A stretch of 64,000 bases of DNA from Algoriphagus faecimaris (GCF_900101705.1 NZ_FNAC01000006.1:1-64000); one strand, 5' to 3'; positions 41,439-50,257 are shown, counted from the first letter of the stretch. Numbers and translations are program-made. The notes: a model not told the origin generated them from the sequence alone.

Positions 41439-42428
41439 ATGAAGAAAGTTATTACTCTTGGAGAAGTCATGATGAGGCTTTCACCACCAGCGCATCAGCG
41501 ATTTTTACAGGCAACTTATTTAGAATTGGAATTTGGAGGTTCTGAGGCCAATGTCGGTGCGGCCTTAGCCAATTGGGGCACACAGGCATTGCATCTTTCT
41601 GCTTTTCCAAGTCATGAATTAGGTCAGGCGGCTATAGCTTCCTTACGTCGAATGGGGATCAATACGGAGTTTTGTTATTCCTTGGCTGGACGATTAGGAA
41701 CTTATTTTTTAGAAAAAGGGGCATTACACCGTAGTTCCAAGATTATCTATGATAGAGAGGGATCAAGCTTTTCCAAACTCAGCATTGAAAATGTAGACTG
41801 GGAAAAATTATTGGAGGGAGCAGATTGGCTGCACTGGTCTGGGATTTCGCCTGCTATCTCGCAGTCAGCTGCCGATTTAACTCGCAAAGCCGTCCAAGAA
41901 GCAAATAAAAGAGGAATCAAAGTGAGTGGTGATCTAAATTATAGAAGTAACCTATGGCAATATGGAAAACAGGTACATGAAATTATGCCTGAAATCATGG
42001 AAAACACCCACCTGATGATTGCTGGGAAAAGGGATTTTGAACAATGTTTAAATAAATCATTTCAAGATTTTAAAGAAGCTTCAACATTTGCCTTCCAACA
42101 ATTCAAGCAGCTAAAATGGATAAGTCATACCAATAGGAATACTTATTCTGCTTCACACAATACGATTTCAGCGCGCTTGTTTACGTTAAGTGAAAGCTTT
42201 CGATCCAAATCCTACGACCTTAACCCTATAATAGATAGAGTGGGTACAGGAGATGCTTATGCGGCGGGCTTAATCTATGGACTGTTACACTTATCTCCCC
42301 AAGAGGCGATTGATTTTGCAATGGCTTCCGGTGCACTCAAACATAGCGTACCTGGCGATCAGCTGCTCTGTAGCTTGGAGGAAGTACAAGAAGTCATGAG
42401 TGGTAAATCAGGAAAAATCAAAAGATAA
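41439..42428 (+). CDS. kdgK: 2-keto-3-deoxygluconate kinase (PfkB family)
   Basis: 329 residues. PfkB-family opening (VITLGEVMMRLSPP, GGSEANVGAALANWG about 31-45) and the C-terminal ATP/catalytic motif DRVGTGDAYAAGLIYG (about 267-282, catalytic Asp in GTGDA). Context with a KDPG aldolase 1 bp downstream indicates phosphorylation of 2-keto-3-deoxygluconate, giving KDPG from hexuronates. Substrate is deduced from context; other PfkB sugars cannot be excluded from sequence alone. Confidence 0.88.
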   Translation: MKKVITLGEVMMRLSPPAHQRFLQATYLELEFGGSEANVGAALANWGTQALHLSAFPSHELGQAAIASLRRMGINTEFCYSLAGRLGTYFLEKGALHRSSKIIYDREGSSFSKLSIENVDWEKLLEGADWLHWSGISPAISQSAADLTRKAVQEANKRGIKVSGDLNYRSNLWQYGKQVHEIMPEIMENTHLMIAGKRDFEQCLNKSFQDFKEASTFAFQQFKQLKWISHTNRNTYSASHNTISARLFTLSESFRSKSYDLNPIIDRVGTGDAYAAGLIYGLLHLSPQEAIDFAMASGALKHSVPGDQLLCSLEEVQEVMSGKSGKIKR

Positions 42429-42429
42429 A

Positions 42430-43092
42430 ATGAGAAACCCCAATAGTCCATTTATTCAAAAAATGCATCAGGCGGGCGTGATGCCTATTTTTTATCATCC
42501 GGATGAAAGAACCTGTCTTAAGCTATTAGAAACAGCCTATGAAGGAGGGATTCGAGTAATCGAATTAGTCAATCGTGGCGATCAAGCGCCCTTGATTTTT
42601 CCGGCTTTGCAAAGAATGGCAGAAACTCTTCCTGGCCTTTCTCTAGGAGTTGGTACGATTTACCATCCGTGGCAAGCTGAAGAATTTATCGATATGGGAG
42701 CTGAATTTATTGTGGCACCTGTGATGAATCCCAAATTAGGAGAATACTGCAAGAAGTTGGATATCCCTTGGGTGCCGGGTTGCGGTACAGTTTCTGAGGT
42801 CTTTGAAGCTACAGAATTGGGCGCCGAACTGGTCAAAATCTATCCTGCAAATATCCTTAGCCCTGGTTTTGTTCCCGCAGTGCATGCTGTATTACCAAAG
42901 GTGGAGATCATACCCACAGGAGGAGTAGAGCCCAGTTTAGAAAGTATAAAGCCATGGTTTGATGCAGGTGTGCTTTGTGTGGGGATGGGCTCACAGCTAA
43001 TGAGAAAGGACTGGATAGCAGCAGGGGAATTTGCTAAAATTTCCAAATCCATCGAATCAGTCATCGCATGGATCAATCAGATCAAAAAATAA
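42430..43092 (+). CDS. eda: KDPG/KHG aldolase
   Basis: About 220 residues from the ATG at 42430, 1 bp after the kdgK stop; an ATG at 42400 would overlap kdgK by 29 bp and adds only 10 residues. Class I aldolase barrel with the catalytic Glu in IRVIELVNRG, GVGTIYHPWQAEEFIDMGAEF, and the Schiff-base Lys in ELVKIYPAN (about 140), then PTGGVEP. It splits 2-keto-3-deoxy-6-phosphogluconate into pyruvate and glyceraldehyde-3-phosphate. Forms a two-gene operon with kdgK. Confidence 0.93.
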   Translation: MRNPNSPFIQKMHQAGVMPIFYHPDERTCLKLLETAYEGGIRVIELVNRGDQAPLIFPALQRMAETLPGLSLGVGTIYHPWQAEEFIDMGAEFIVAPVMNPKLGEYCKKLDIPWVPGCGTVSEVFEATELGAELVKIYPANILSPGFVPAVHAVLPKVEIIPTGGVEPSLESIKPWFDAGVLCVGMGSQLMRKDWIAAGEFAKISKSIESVIAWINQIKK

Positions 43093-43117
43093 AGAGGAAG
43101 CTTTTACACTTCCCCTT
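43092..43117. terminator. Weak bidirectional hairpin between convergent genes
   Basis: AAGAGGAAG (43092-43100) with CTTCCcCTT (43109-43117) can form a GGAAG/CTTCC stem with an 8-nt loop, flanked by A- and T-rich DNA. It lies between the eda stop and the convergent peroxiredoxin stop. Low stability. Confidence 0.35.
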
Positions 43118-43124
43118 CTTGTAC

Positions 43125-43760
43125 TTACAAATTGGGCTGTGGAGTGGTTCTTAGATAAGGTTTTACCACTTGATGTCCTTTTGGGAATTTAGCAGGAATA
43201 TCCTCATCCTTGATCGCAGGTGAGATCACCACATCTTCTCCGTTTTTCCAATTGGCAGGCGTAGCTACCGAATAATTAGCCGTTAATTGCAAAGAATCAA
43301 TCACTCGGAGCAGTTCATCAAAATTTCTTCCCGTGGATGCAGGGTAAGTTATAATCAATTTGATCTTTTTATCGTTTCCAATCACAAAAACTGATCTTAC
43401 CGTAAAATTTTCATTCGCATTGGGATGGATCATATCGTAGAGCTCTGATACTTTTTTATCCTTATCAGCGATTATAGGGAAATTAACCTCCGTTTGTTGA
43501 GTTTCATTGATATCGGCTATCCAGCCCCTGTGGCTTTCCAGACCATCCACACTCAATGCCATCACTTTGGTATTTCTTTTTTCGAATTCATCCCTGAGCT
43601 TGGCAACAGCTCCTAATTCTGTGGTGCACACAGGTGTGTAATCAGCAGGATGTGAGAACAATACTCCCCAACTATCCCCTAGATATTCATAAAAATCAAT
43701 TTTTCCTTGGCTTGTTTCAGCTTGAAAATTGGGCGCTAAATCTCCTAGTCGTAATGTCAT
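43125..43760 (-). CDS. 1-Cys peroxiredoxin (Prx6-type)
   Basis: 211 residues. The peroxidatic site is HPADYTPVCTTELG (Cys about 45, with Thr and downstream Arg in RSVFVI). It is the only Cys in the protein, so no resolving Cys is available; together with the C-terminal extension (NWKNGEDVVISPAIKDED) this marks the Prx6/1-Cys subfamily. It reduces hydrogen peroxide or organic peroxides with an external thiol. It is divergently placed from the arsenosugar operon, whose first gene encodes an AhpD-like disulfide protein (147 bp apart). Confidence 0.93.
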   Translation of the reverse strand: MTLRLGDLAPNFQAETSQGKIDFYEYLGDSWGVLFSHPADYTPVCTTELGAVAKLRDEFEKRNTKVMALSVDGLESHRGWIADINETQQTEVNFPIIADKDKKVSELYDMIHPNANENFTVRSVFVIGNDKKIKLIITYPASTGRNFDELLRVIDSLQLTANYSVATPANWKNGEDVVISPAIKDEDIPAKFPKGHQVVKPYLRTTPQPNL

Positions 43761-43907
43761 AGTAATTTGTTATTTAAAGTCTATAGGGATAATAGGAAAA
43801 TAGAATAATTTGTTCCCACAAACACATTTAATAACATTCGCTCTGTTCTTGTGTTTTTTTTCCTATAACTTCAATCCAACTTAAACTATCAACACGTATA
43901 TCAGATC

Positions 43908-44240
43908 ATGAAAACTTACTACAATCCAGAGGACTTAAAAAAATTTGGAAAAATCGGCCAACTTCAGAAACCTTTAGCAGATAAATTTTTTGATTACTAC
44001 GGAGAGGTTTTTGAAGAAGGAGCACTGACGGCAAGAGAAAAATCATTGATCGCACTGGCCGTGGCACACGCTATTCAGTGTCCATATTGCATAGACGCTT
44101 ACACCACGGATACTTTGGAAAAAGGCTGTGATGAAGAGCAAATGATGGAGGCTGTTCATGTGGCAGCAGCTATCAGAGGAGGTGCATCTCTGGTACACGC
44201 CACACAAATGATGAATAAAATCAACGAAATATCGATGTAA
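43908..44240 (+). CDS. AhpD-like carboxymuconolactone decarboxylase-family protein of the arsenosugar operon
   Basis: 110 residues, all helical. The redox motif is CPYCIDAYT (CxxC, about 59-62) with downstream His in HVAAAIRGGA, as in AhpD. Proteins of this type precede arsS in arsenosugar clusters and are described as peroxidase-like. It starts the run here and is 5 bp upstream of ArsS, so cotranscription is likely. It may supply or accept thiol electrons during arsenical handling; this role is inferred. No clear promoter consensus in the 147-bp gap. Confidence 0.88.
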   Translation: MKTYYNPEDLKKFGKIGQLQKPLADKFFDYYGEVFEEGALTAREKSLIALAVAHAIQCPYCIDAYTTDTLEKGCDEEQMMEAVHVAAAIRGGASLVHATQMMNKINEISM

Positions 44241-44245
44241 TCGGA

Positions 44246-45286
44246 ATGAAGTCACTCAAAGCATTAGCAAACCCACTTTCAGAACCCGCATTTGAACTTG
44301 AAATATTAGAAAATAGTAATGTAGATCGCTTTGAAAGCAAACTTGATCCCATAGGTTTGTTTCCCTTGAAGCCCACCCAGATTGAGATTTTACAGCTCAA
44401 TCTTGGCAAAATGTGTAATCAAGTGTGTAAACACTGTCACGTTGATGCCGGTCCGGATCGAAAAGAAATAATGACTCCCGAGACGATGCAGGCTTGTCTG
44501 GATGTGATCAAAAATCATCAAATCAATACGATCGATCTTACAGGTGGAGCTCCTGAGATGAATCCTCATTTTAGATGGTTTATCGAGAAAATTCGTGAGA
44601 TCAATTCCGAGTGTACCATCATTGTACGTTGCAATTTGACCATCATTCTGGCCAACCCAAAGTATCATGATTTACCTGATTTTTTCAAGAAACATAATAT
44701 AGAAGTCGTGTCTTCCTTGCCTTATTTCACTGCGATGAAAACTGATTCCCAGAGAGGAGATGGAGTATTTGATAAAAGTATAAAAGCTCTCCAACTCCTG
44801 AATCAAGTCGGCTATGGGGTATCCGGTACTGGTCTAATACTGAACTTGGTCTATAATCCCTCAGGAGCTTTTCTGCCTCCAGCGCAGGAGGCCCTAGAGC
44901 TTGAGTTTAAGAAAAAGCTTAAAGAGCGATTTGATATCACTTTCAATTCTCTCTTTACCATCACCAATATTCCCATAAGTCGCTTTTTGGAATATCTCAT
45001 CAGAAGTGAAAACTATGAGGCCTACATGGAGAAACTTATAGAGAATTTTAACCCGGGTGCTGCAGCAAATGTGATGTGCCGTAACACGGTATCTGTCGGT
45101 TGGGATGGGTACTTGTTTGATTGTGATTTCAATCAAATGTTAGACTTAAAAGTAAATGCCGAAAACAGCCAACACATTTCGGATTGGGATCAACAGTCTT
45201 TGACCGAAAGAGAGATTGTTGTGAATAAGCATTGCTTCGGCTGCACGGCTGGGTCGGGCTCTAGTTGCGGAGGTAGCACAGCATGA
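44246..45286 (+). CDS. arsS: Arsenosugar biosynthesis radical SAM protein ArsS
   Basis: 346 residues. The [4Fe-4S]-SAM motif is CNQVCKHC (CxxxCxxC, about 52-59), followed by HVDAGPDRKE, DLTGGAPEMNPHFRW and a C-terminal auxiliary Cys region (CRNTVSVGWDGYLFDCDFNQ and HCFGCTAGSGSSCGG). This is the TIGR04167-type ArsS, thought to transfer a 5'-deoxyadenosyl group from SAM to dimethylarsenite, the committed step of arsenosugar formation. Some homologues carry selenocysteine; no in-frame TGA is used here, so it is the Cys form. Stop overlaps the next start by 4 bp. Confidence 0.93.
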   Translation: MKSLKALANPLSEPAFELEILENSNVDRFESKLDPIGLFPLKPTQIEILQLNLGKMCNQVCKHCHVDAGPDRKEIMTPETMQACLDVIKNHQINTIDLTGGAPEMNPHFRWFIEKIREINSECTIIVRCNLTIILANPKYHDLPDFFKKHNIEVVSSLPYFTAMKTDSQRGDGVFDKSIKALQLLNQVGYGVSGTGLILNLVYNPSGAFLPPAQEALELEFKKKLKERFDITFNSLFTITNIPISRFLEYLIRSENYEAYMEKLIENFNPGAAANVMCRNTVSVGWDGYLFDCDFNQMLDLKVNAENSQHISDWDQQSLTEREIVVNKHCFGCTAGSGSSCGGSTA

Positions 45287-45894
45287 TGAAAAATAGTGCA
45301 CTAATTATCTTTCAAAAAAATGCTGAGCTCGGTAAAGTTAAGACTCGATTGGCTAAGGATTTAGGAGATCAAGAGGCATTGGCTATTTATGAAAAGTTGT
45401 GTGATTTTACCCATCAAGTATGCAGTCAATTGAATGTAGAAAAATACGTGTACTACTCCTCATTCGTTCCCGATAATAAACCTCAGGGTCCTACCTACAG
45501 GATGAGGCTTCAAAGTGGCGAAAATCTCGGTGATCGTATGTTAAATGCTTTTGAAGATCTCTTCCAAAGTAATTTCCAAAAACTGATCATCATTGGAACA
45601 GATTGTCCCGAAATCAGTGCTGAACTTATCCAAAAAGCTTTTGATCAATTAGATAGCAAGGATGTGGTCATCGGTCCAGCAGAAGATGGTGGATATTATC
45701 TACTTGGAATGAATAAATTAATTCCGTCTCTTTTCAAAGGAATCTCCTGGAGCTCGGAAATGGTATTTGATCAGACTAAATCTATCATAGAAGCCAAAAA
45801 ACTTACCTATTATTTATTGCCCATGCTCTCGGATATAGATCGCTTAGAGGATTGGGAAAAAATGAAATCTCTTTTCACCAGTACCTATGAATAA
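45283..45894 (+). CDS. Arsenosugar operon glycosyltransferase, DUF2064 type (TIGR04282)
   Basis: 203 residues. Nucleotidyl/glycosyltransferase-like GT-A fold: GKVKTRLAKDLG (nucleotide site), GTDCPEIS (metal Asp) and GPAEDGGYYLLGM (DUF2064 signature). In arsenosugar clusters this family is found beside ArsS and a second glycosyltransferase (TIGR04283, present here at 47481). Precise substrate is unknown; it may act on the arseno-ribose moiety. Overlaps both neighbours (4 bp with arsS, 8 bp with arsM), so translation is tightly linked. Confidence 0.88.
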   Translation: MMKNSALIIFQKNAELGKVKTRLAKDLGDQEALAIYEKLCDFTHQVCSQLNVEKYVYYSSFVPDNKPQGPTYRMRLQSGENLGDRMLNAFEDLFQSNFQKLIIIGTDCPEISAELIQKAFDQLDSKDVVIGPAEDGGYYLLGMNKLIPSLFKGISWSSEMVFDQTKSIIEAKKLTYYLLPMLSDIDRLEDWEKMKSLFTSTYE

Positions 45895-46858
45895 TTACTT
45901 AGACACCACCATCGATGTGTATGCAAAAGCCGCTCAGACACCTGATGTAGGGCTATGCTGCACGACTTCTCCGATTTGGCAATTTCCCGGCTTAAAAATC
46001 CCCAAAATCATGCAGGAGATGAATTACGGCTGTGGAAGTACAGTTCATCCTAGGGACCTCGTTAACAATCCCAAAATACTCTATGTGGGAGTAGGAGGCG
46101 GAATGGAAGTACTGCAGTTTTCTTACTTTTCCCGCCAGGAATCAGGTGTCATCGGAGTGGATATTGTAGAGGATATGCTTGCTGCCTGTGATCAAAATCT
46201 CCAAGTCGCCGAGAAAGAAAACGATTGGTTTCAGCGAAGTTTTGTCGATTTGCGTAAAGGCACTGCCCTAAACCTTCCCGTAGAGGATAATTCTATAGAT
46301 GTCGCTGCTCAGAATTGCCTATTCAATATTTTCACACATGAAGACCTGAAGCTAGCTCTCGCTGAGATGCACCGTGTTCTCAAACCACACGGTAGACTTG
46401 TGCTGAGTGATCCGATTACAGAAGATCCTATGCCAGAAAACTTGAAAAATGATCCTAAGCTTAGAGCCCTTTGCCTCAGCGGTTCTTTGCCTTTGAAAGA
46501 CTATATCAAAATGATTACTGATGCAGGATTTGGTACAGTAGAAATCAGAGCCAAAAGGCCATACCGTGTATTGGCCCCCGGTCAATACGATACAGAAAAC
46601 ATGATCGTCTTAGAATCAGTGGAAGTTTGTGCTATAAAAGACCCCATGCCAACTGACGGGCCTTGTGTTTTTACAGGAAAAGCAGCTGTCTATTTCGGAG
46701 AAGAGGATTACTTTGATGACAAAAATGGACATGTCTTAATGCACAATCAGCCTTTGGCTATTTGTGATAAGACCGCCGGTGCGATTCAGGTTTTAGGTAG
46801 AAAAGATATTTTAATTACAGATTCAACTTATTTCTATGATGGGGGAGGCTGCTGCTAA
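45887..46858 (+). CDS. arsM: Arsenite methyltransferase ArsM (arsenosugar type)
   Basis: 323 residues. SAM-binding motif I is VGVGGGMEVLQFSYF (about 63-77); GVDIVEDML follows as motif II. Arsenic-binding Cys are expected among LCCTT (about 24-25), GCG (about 45), NCLF and CLSG. The C-terminal extension ends in DGGGCC, giving an extra vicinal Cys pair found in this arsenosugar-linked branch. The enzyme methylates As(III) to supply dimethylarsenite to ArsS. Its 3' end overlaps the next gene by 23 bp, the largest overlap of the operon. Confidence 0.92.
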   Translation: MNNYLDTTIDVYAKAAQTPDVGLCCTTSPIWQFPGLKIPKIMQEMNYGCGSTVHPRDLVNNPKILYVGVGGGMEVLQFSYFSRQESGVIGVDIVEDMLAACDQNLQVAEKENDWFQRSFVDLRKGTALNLPVEDNSIDVAAQNCLFNIFTHEDLKLALAEMHRVLKPHGRLVLSDPITEDPMPENLKNDPKLRALCLSGSLPLKDYIKMITDAGFGTVEIRAKRPYRVLAPGQYDTENMIVLESVEVCAIKDPMPTDGPCVFTGKAAVYFGEEDYFDDKNGHVLMHNQPLAICDKTAGAIQVLGRKDILITDSTYFYDGGGCC

Positions 46859-47468
46859 AACTTGGAAAAGATCAGCGCTTTTTGCTGTATTGATGAGCTT
46901 TGTTTTCGGCGGACAATTATCCGCGCAAAATCAAACCCAAGTAGATAATTATGAAATACGAGTAGCAGGGTTTAAAATTGGAGACCTGGAAGCCAAACTC
47001 ACCAAAAATGGTAATAACAAAAATTTCCTTCTGCAGAGTGAAGTAAGCTTTTGGTTTTTTGGAAAGATTTTTCTGAACCATGAGATCGACTGTCAATATC
47101 TTGAAGATCAATTGATTTCATCGCGTGTATCTTCTCAGTCTAATAGAGGAGACTTTATTACTGAGATTGATTGGATGGAAAATCATTATCAAGTAGAGGC
47201 TGAGACATACAAATATGAAAACTCTACCACAATACAGCGAGTGATTGAGGGGAGTACTGCAAAATTTTACTTTGAGAAACCTCAAGATGGAGATGAAATT
47301 GTTTCAGAGACTTTTGGGCTTTTGAGTGAAGTCAAAGAGGTGGAAAAAGATGTCTTTGAAATCGAAATCAACGGGAATCGAAACCGGTTTTACTATACAG
47401 GGCAGGAATTGACCAAGGTTTTGATTCAAAATCCAATCAAAAATTACGTGGTCCAGCGGGTGAACTGA
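46836..47468 (+). CDS. DUF6134-like exported protein in the arsenosugar operon
   Basis: About 210 residues; start at 46836 or Met2. A signal peptide (SALFAVLMSFVFGGQLSAQ, cleavage about 30) exports a beta-rich domain (YEIRVAGFKIGDLEAKLTKNG, FWFFGKIFLNHEIDCQY, then long strands) that I take for DUF6134. Start depends on the arsM overlap: a shorter start at Met20 would lose the signal. Possibly an envelope protein that handles arsenosugar lipid or export, but this is speculative. Confidence 0.78.
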   Translation: MMGEAAAKTWKRSALFAVLMSFVFGGQLSAQNQTQVDNYEIRVAGFKIGDLEAKLTKNGNNKNFLLQSEVSFWFFGKIFLNHEIDCQYLEDQLISSRVSSQSNRGDFITEIDWMENHYQVEAETYKYENSTTIQRVIEGSTAKFYFEKPQDGDEIVSETFGLLSEVKEVEKDVFEIEINGNRNRFYYTGQELTKVLIQNPIKNYVVQRVN

Positions 47469-47480
47469 GTTTTTTTACTT

Positions 47481-48173
47481 ATGAAAATATCGGTCATTAT
47501 ACCTACGCTTCATGAGATACAAAATCTCCAAGAGTTGATCCCACTACTTCAAGAAGAGTTGAAAAATTTCCCTCATGAAATAATTGTCATCGATGGGGGA
47601 AGTGAAGATGAAAGTGCCACTTTTTGCAGGCAAAATGGAGTGCTATTCGAAAACTCAGGGCGATCTAGCAGAGCTGTTCAGATGAACTTGGGTGCCAAAA
47701 TAGCCTCTGGTGATATGTTCTACTTTGTTCATGCAGATACACGACCGCTGAAGGGGTTCTACAGTGACATTTTGAAAGCTGTCGAAAAAGGAGCTCTTGT
47801 GGGTTGCTACAGGTATCGCTTCGATTCGGAAAATTTCTTGCTCAAAATAAATGGTTGGTTTACTCGCTTTAATGGGCTCTTTTCTGGAGGAGGAGATCAG
47901 ACGCTTTATATTCATCGATCAATTTTTAAAGAATTGGGTGGTTTTAATGAAGAGTACTGCATCATGGAAGACTTTGAGCTGGTTCGAAGAATTAAAAAGC
48001 GTTTTCGATTTCACATTATTCCGAGGTCAATCCGTGTTTCTGCTAGAAAATATGATCAAAATAGTTGGTTTAAAGTTCAATGGGCTAACTTGATGGCTTT
48101 CACTTATTTTATTCAACACCGAGATCCTAAAGAAATCCGACAGCTGTATCAGAAAATGCTCAACACTAGATGA
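47481..48173 (+). CDS. Arsenosugar operon family 2 glycosyltransferase (TIGR04283 type)
   Basis: 230 residues. GT2 motifs: ISVIIPTLHEIQNL, VIDGGSEDES, NSGRSSRAVQMN, FVHADTRP (DxD-like HAD), SGGGDQTLYI and the acceptor Asp in MEDFELVRRIKK. No membrane span, so it is soluble. With the DUF2064 enzyme it makes up the glycosylation step expected to attach or build the sugar part of arsenosugars. Starts 12 bp after the DUF6134-like gene. Confidence 0.9.
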   Translation: MKISVIIPTLHEIQNLQELIPLLQEELKNFPHEIIVIDGGSEDESATFCRQNGVLFENSGRSSRAVQMNLGAKIASGDMFYFVHADTRPLKGFYSDILKAVEKGALVGCYRYRFDSENFLLKINGWFTRFNGLFSGGGDQTLYIHRSIFKELGGFNEEYCIMEDFELVRRIKKRFRFHIIPRSIRVSARKYDQNSWFKVQWANLMAFTYFIQHRDPKEIRQLYQKMLNTR

Positions 48174-48180
48174 AAAACCA

Positions 48181-49239
48181 ATGGCCTATTCAATAAATGG
48201 AATCCAACAAATCGGAATAGGAGTCCAGGATGCAGAGGCAAATTGGACCTGGTATAGAAAAGCGTTTGGGATGGATGTACCGATATTTAGGGATAAGGCT
48301 GCCGCCACGCTGATGTCACCTTTCACAGGAGGTGAAGTTCATGAGCGCTTTGCCATTTTGGCGATGAATTTACAAGGAGGAGGAGGCTTCGAAGTATGGC
48401 AGTACACATCAAGGATACCGCAGTCCGCAGCTTTTGACATCCAACTCACAGACCTTGGTATTTTAGCCATTAAAATCCGCTGTCGAGACATCAATCAGGC
48501 TAAAGTACACCTTGAGGACATAGGCGCGACAATTTTAAATCAGCCGAACAAAAGCCCAGCCGGGGATTGTCATTTTTATGTAAAAGATCCTTTTGGAAAT
48601 CTATTTGAAATCATTGAAAATAGTTCTTGGTTCTCTGATAATAAAGGAGTCACAGGTGGAGTCTGTGGGGTTTTGATCGGCTGTTCATCTATTGAAAAAA
48701 GTCTGCCACTCTATCGGGATTTGTTAGGACACGATGAGGTAAAAAGTGATTGCATTGATCTTTTTGATGATATCAAATCCTTGGCAGGGGGAGATGTGAA
48801 ATACAGAAGGGTGGTCATGACAAAGGCAGGAAAGCCTACCGGGGCATTTGGTCGCCTCCTGTGTCAATCTGAAATCGAATTGATTTCAACCGAAAAAACT
48901 ACAGGAAGAAGGATCTTCAAGGATCGATTTTGGGGTGATTTAGGTTTTATCCATCTCTGTTTCGATGTGAATGGTATGGACGATCTTAAGGCAAAAGCCT
49001 TATCTCTTGGCTTTGATTTTAAGGTGGATAGTAAGGATAACTTTGATATGGGAAAAGCAGCGGGAAGATTTGCTTATATAGAAGACTTAGATGGGACCTT
49101 GGTAGAATTGGTAGAAACTTTTAAAGTCCCCATTTTTGCTCCTTTGGGGATTTATCTCAACCTCAAGTCCCGAAAGAAAACGGGCCCCTTGCCCAATTTG
49201 ATGATCAAAGCACTAGGTTTGAACCGAGTCAAAGAATGA
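48181..49239 (+). CDS. Two-domain VOC (glyoxalase/dioxygenase-fold) protein at the end of the arsenosugar operon
   Basis: 352 residues with two tandem VOC modules (about 5-145 and 160-310). First: IQQIGIGVQDAEANWTWYRKAFG...; second: GVLIGCSSIEKSLPLYRDLLGHDEV, and FIHLCFDVNG with a His that could bind metal, then DLDGTLVELVETF. The dimer of VOC domains matches ring-cleavage dioxygenases or fosfomycin/glyoxalase-type enzymes; an arsenic role (some VOC proteins are C-As lyases such as ArsI) is a hypothesis. Starts 7 bp after the glycosyltransferase and its 3' end overlaps the convergent gap gene by 11 bp. Confidence 0.8.
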   Translation: MAYSINGIQQIGIGVQDAEANWTWYRKAFGMDVPIFRDKAAATLMSPFTGGEVHERFAILAMNLQGGGGFEVWQYTSRIPQSAAFDIQLTDLGILAIKIRCRDINQAKVHLEDIGATILNQPNKSPAGDCHFYVKDPFGNLFEIIENSSWFSDNKGVTGGVCGVLIGCSSIEKSLPLYRDLLGHDEVKSDCIDLFDDIKSLAGGDVKYRRVVMTKAGKPTGAFGRLLCQSEIELISTEKTTGRRIFKDRFWGDLGFIHLCFDVNGMDDLKAKALSLGFDFKVDSKDNFDMGKAAGRFAYIEDLDGTLVELVETFKVPIFAPLGIYLNLKSRKKTGPLPNLMIKALGLNRVKE

Positions 49240-50257
49240 AGGATTGATTTCGTGCAGAAAGCACGCCAATCAAATCCACCAATCTGTTGGAATAACCTGC
49301 CTCATTATCATACCATCCAACTAATTTTATCAAATTTCCTTTAGAAGAGGTAAGTGCGGAGTCAATAATGCAAGAGTGTGGATTACCCAAAATGTCCATG
49401 GAGACAATAGGATCATCTTCTACTTGTACAATTCCCTTCAAATATCCTTGTGAGGCTTTCAAAAAAGCGTCATTTATCGCATCTACGCTTGCTTCAGTTT
49501 TGAGCTCTACAATAAGATCGGTAAGCGATCCATCCGGAACGGGAACGCGCATCGCAGAGGCTTCTATCTTTCCCGACAGGGAAGGTAAGACACGGTCTAG
49601 TGCTTTTCCGGCATTGGTAGTCGTCGGGATAATGGAATAAGCCGCAGCTCTCGCTCTCCGTAAATCCCGGTGGGGAGCATCGTGAAGGTTTTGGTCATTG
49701 GTATAAGAATGCACCGTAGAGGCATAGCCTTTCACTATCCCAAACTGATCCTCCAAAACCTGTACCATAGGGGCAAGGCAATTGGTGGTACAAGAAGCAT
49801 TTGACACAATTCGCTCCTCGCCAATCAAAATGGAATCGTTCACCCCCAAAACCACCATTTTGATGCTTTCATCTTGTGAAGGAGCAGAGATGATTACTTT
49901 ATTTGCCCCTGCTTTGAGGTGTTTTTCAGCTCCTTCTCTTGTAGTAAATCTCCCTGTGCACTCTATCACTACATCGATTTTCATTTCTTTCCAAGGAAGC
50001 TTCTCCGGGTCAGCTTGAGAAAGTAGATCGATGGGTTGATTATCGACCATAAGCTTTGTGTTTTCGACAAAAATCCTAGAATCAAACTTGCCGTGTACTG
50101 AATCATACTTTAAAAGATGGGCAATTGCTTGGTCATCAGCCAGATCATTGATGGCTATTAATTCAAATTCAGGGCGATTTAATAATAGTTTCGTCGTATA
50201 TCTTCCAATTCTTCCAAATCCATTAATGGCTATTCGAATCTTCTTTGGAGCTTGCAT
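49229..50257 (-). CDS. gap: Type I glyceraldehyde-3-phosphate dehydrogenase
   Basis: About 342 residues from the ATG at 50257 (an ATG 15 bp earlier is possible). AINGFGRIGR gives the NAD-binding loop and the Asp in INDLADD favours NAD over NADP. Catalytic SNASCTTNCLAP (Cys about 154) and His in VHSYTND are intact, then RRARAAAYSIIPTTT, WYDNEAGYSNR. It oxidises glyceraldehyde-3-phosphate with phosphate in glycolysis. Position beside arsenic genes recalls GAPDH forming 1-arseno-3-phosphoglycerate for ArsJ export, but no ArsJ is here. Convergent to the arsenosugar operon. Confidence 0.93.
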   Translation of the reverse strand: MQAPKKIRIAINGFGRIGRYTTKLLLNRPEFELIAINDLADDQAIAHLLKYDSVHGKFDSRIFVENTKLMVDNQPIDLLSQADPEKLPWKEMKIDVVIECTGRFTTREGAEKHLKAGANKVIISAPSQDESIKMVVLGVNDSILIGEERIVSNASCTTNCLAPMVQVLEDQFGIVKGYASTVHSYTNDQNLHDAPHRDLRRARAAAYSIIPTTTNAGKALDRVLPSLSGKIEASAMRVPVPDGSLTDLIVELKTEASVDAINDAFLKASQGYLKGIVQVEDDPIVSMDILGNPHSCIIDSALTSSKGNLIKLVGWYDNEAGYSNRLVDLIGVLSARNQSFIL

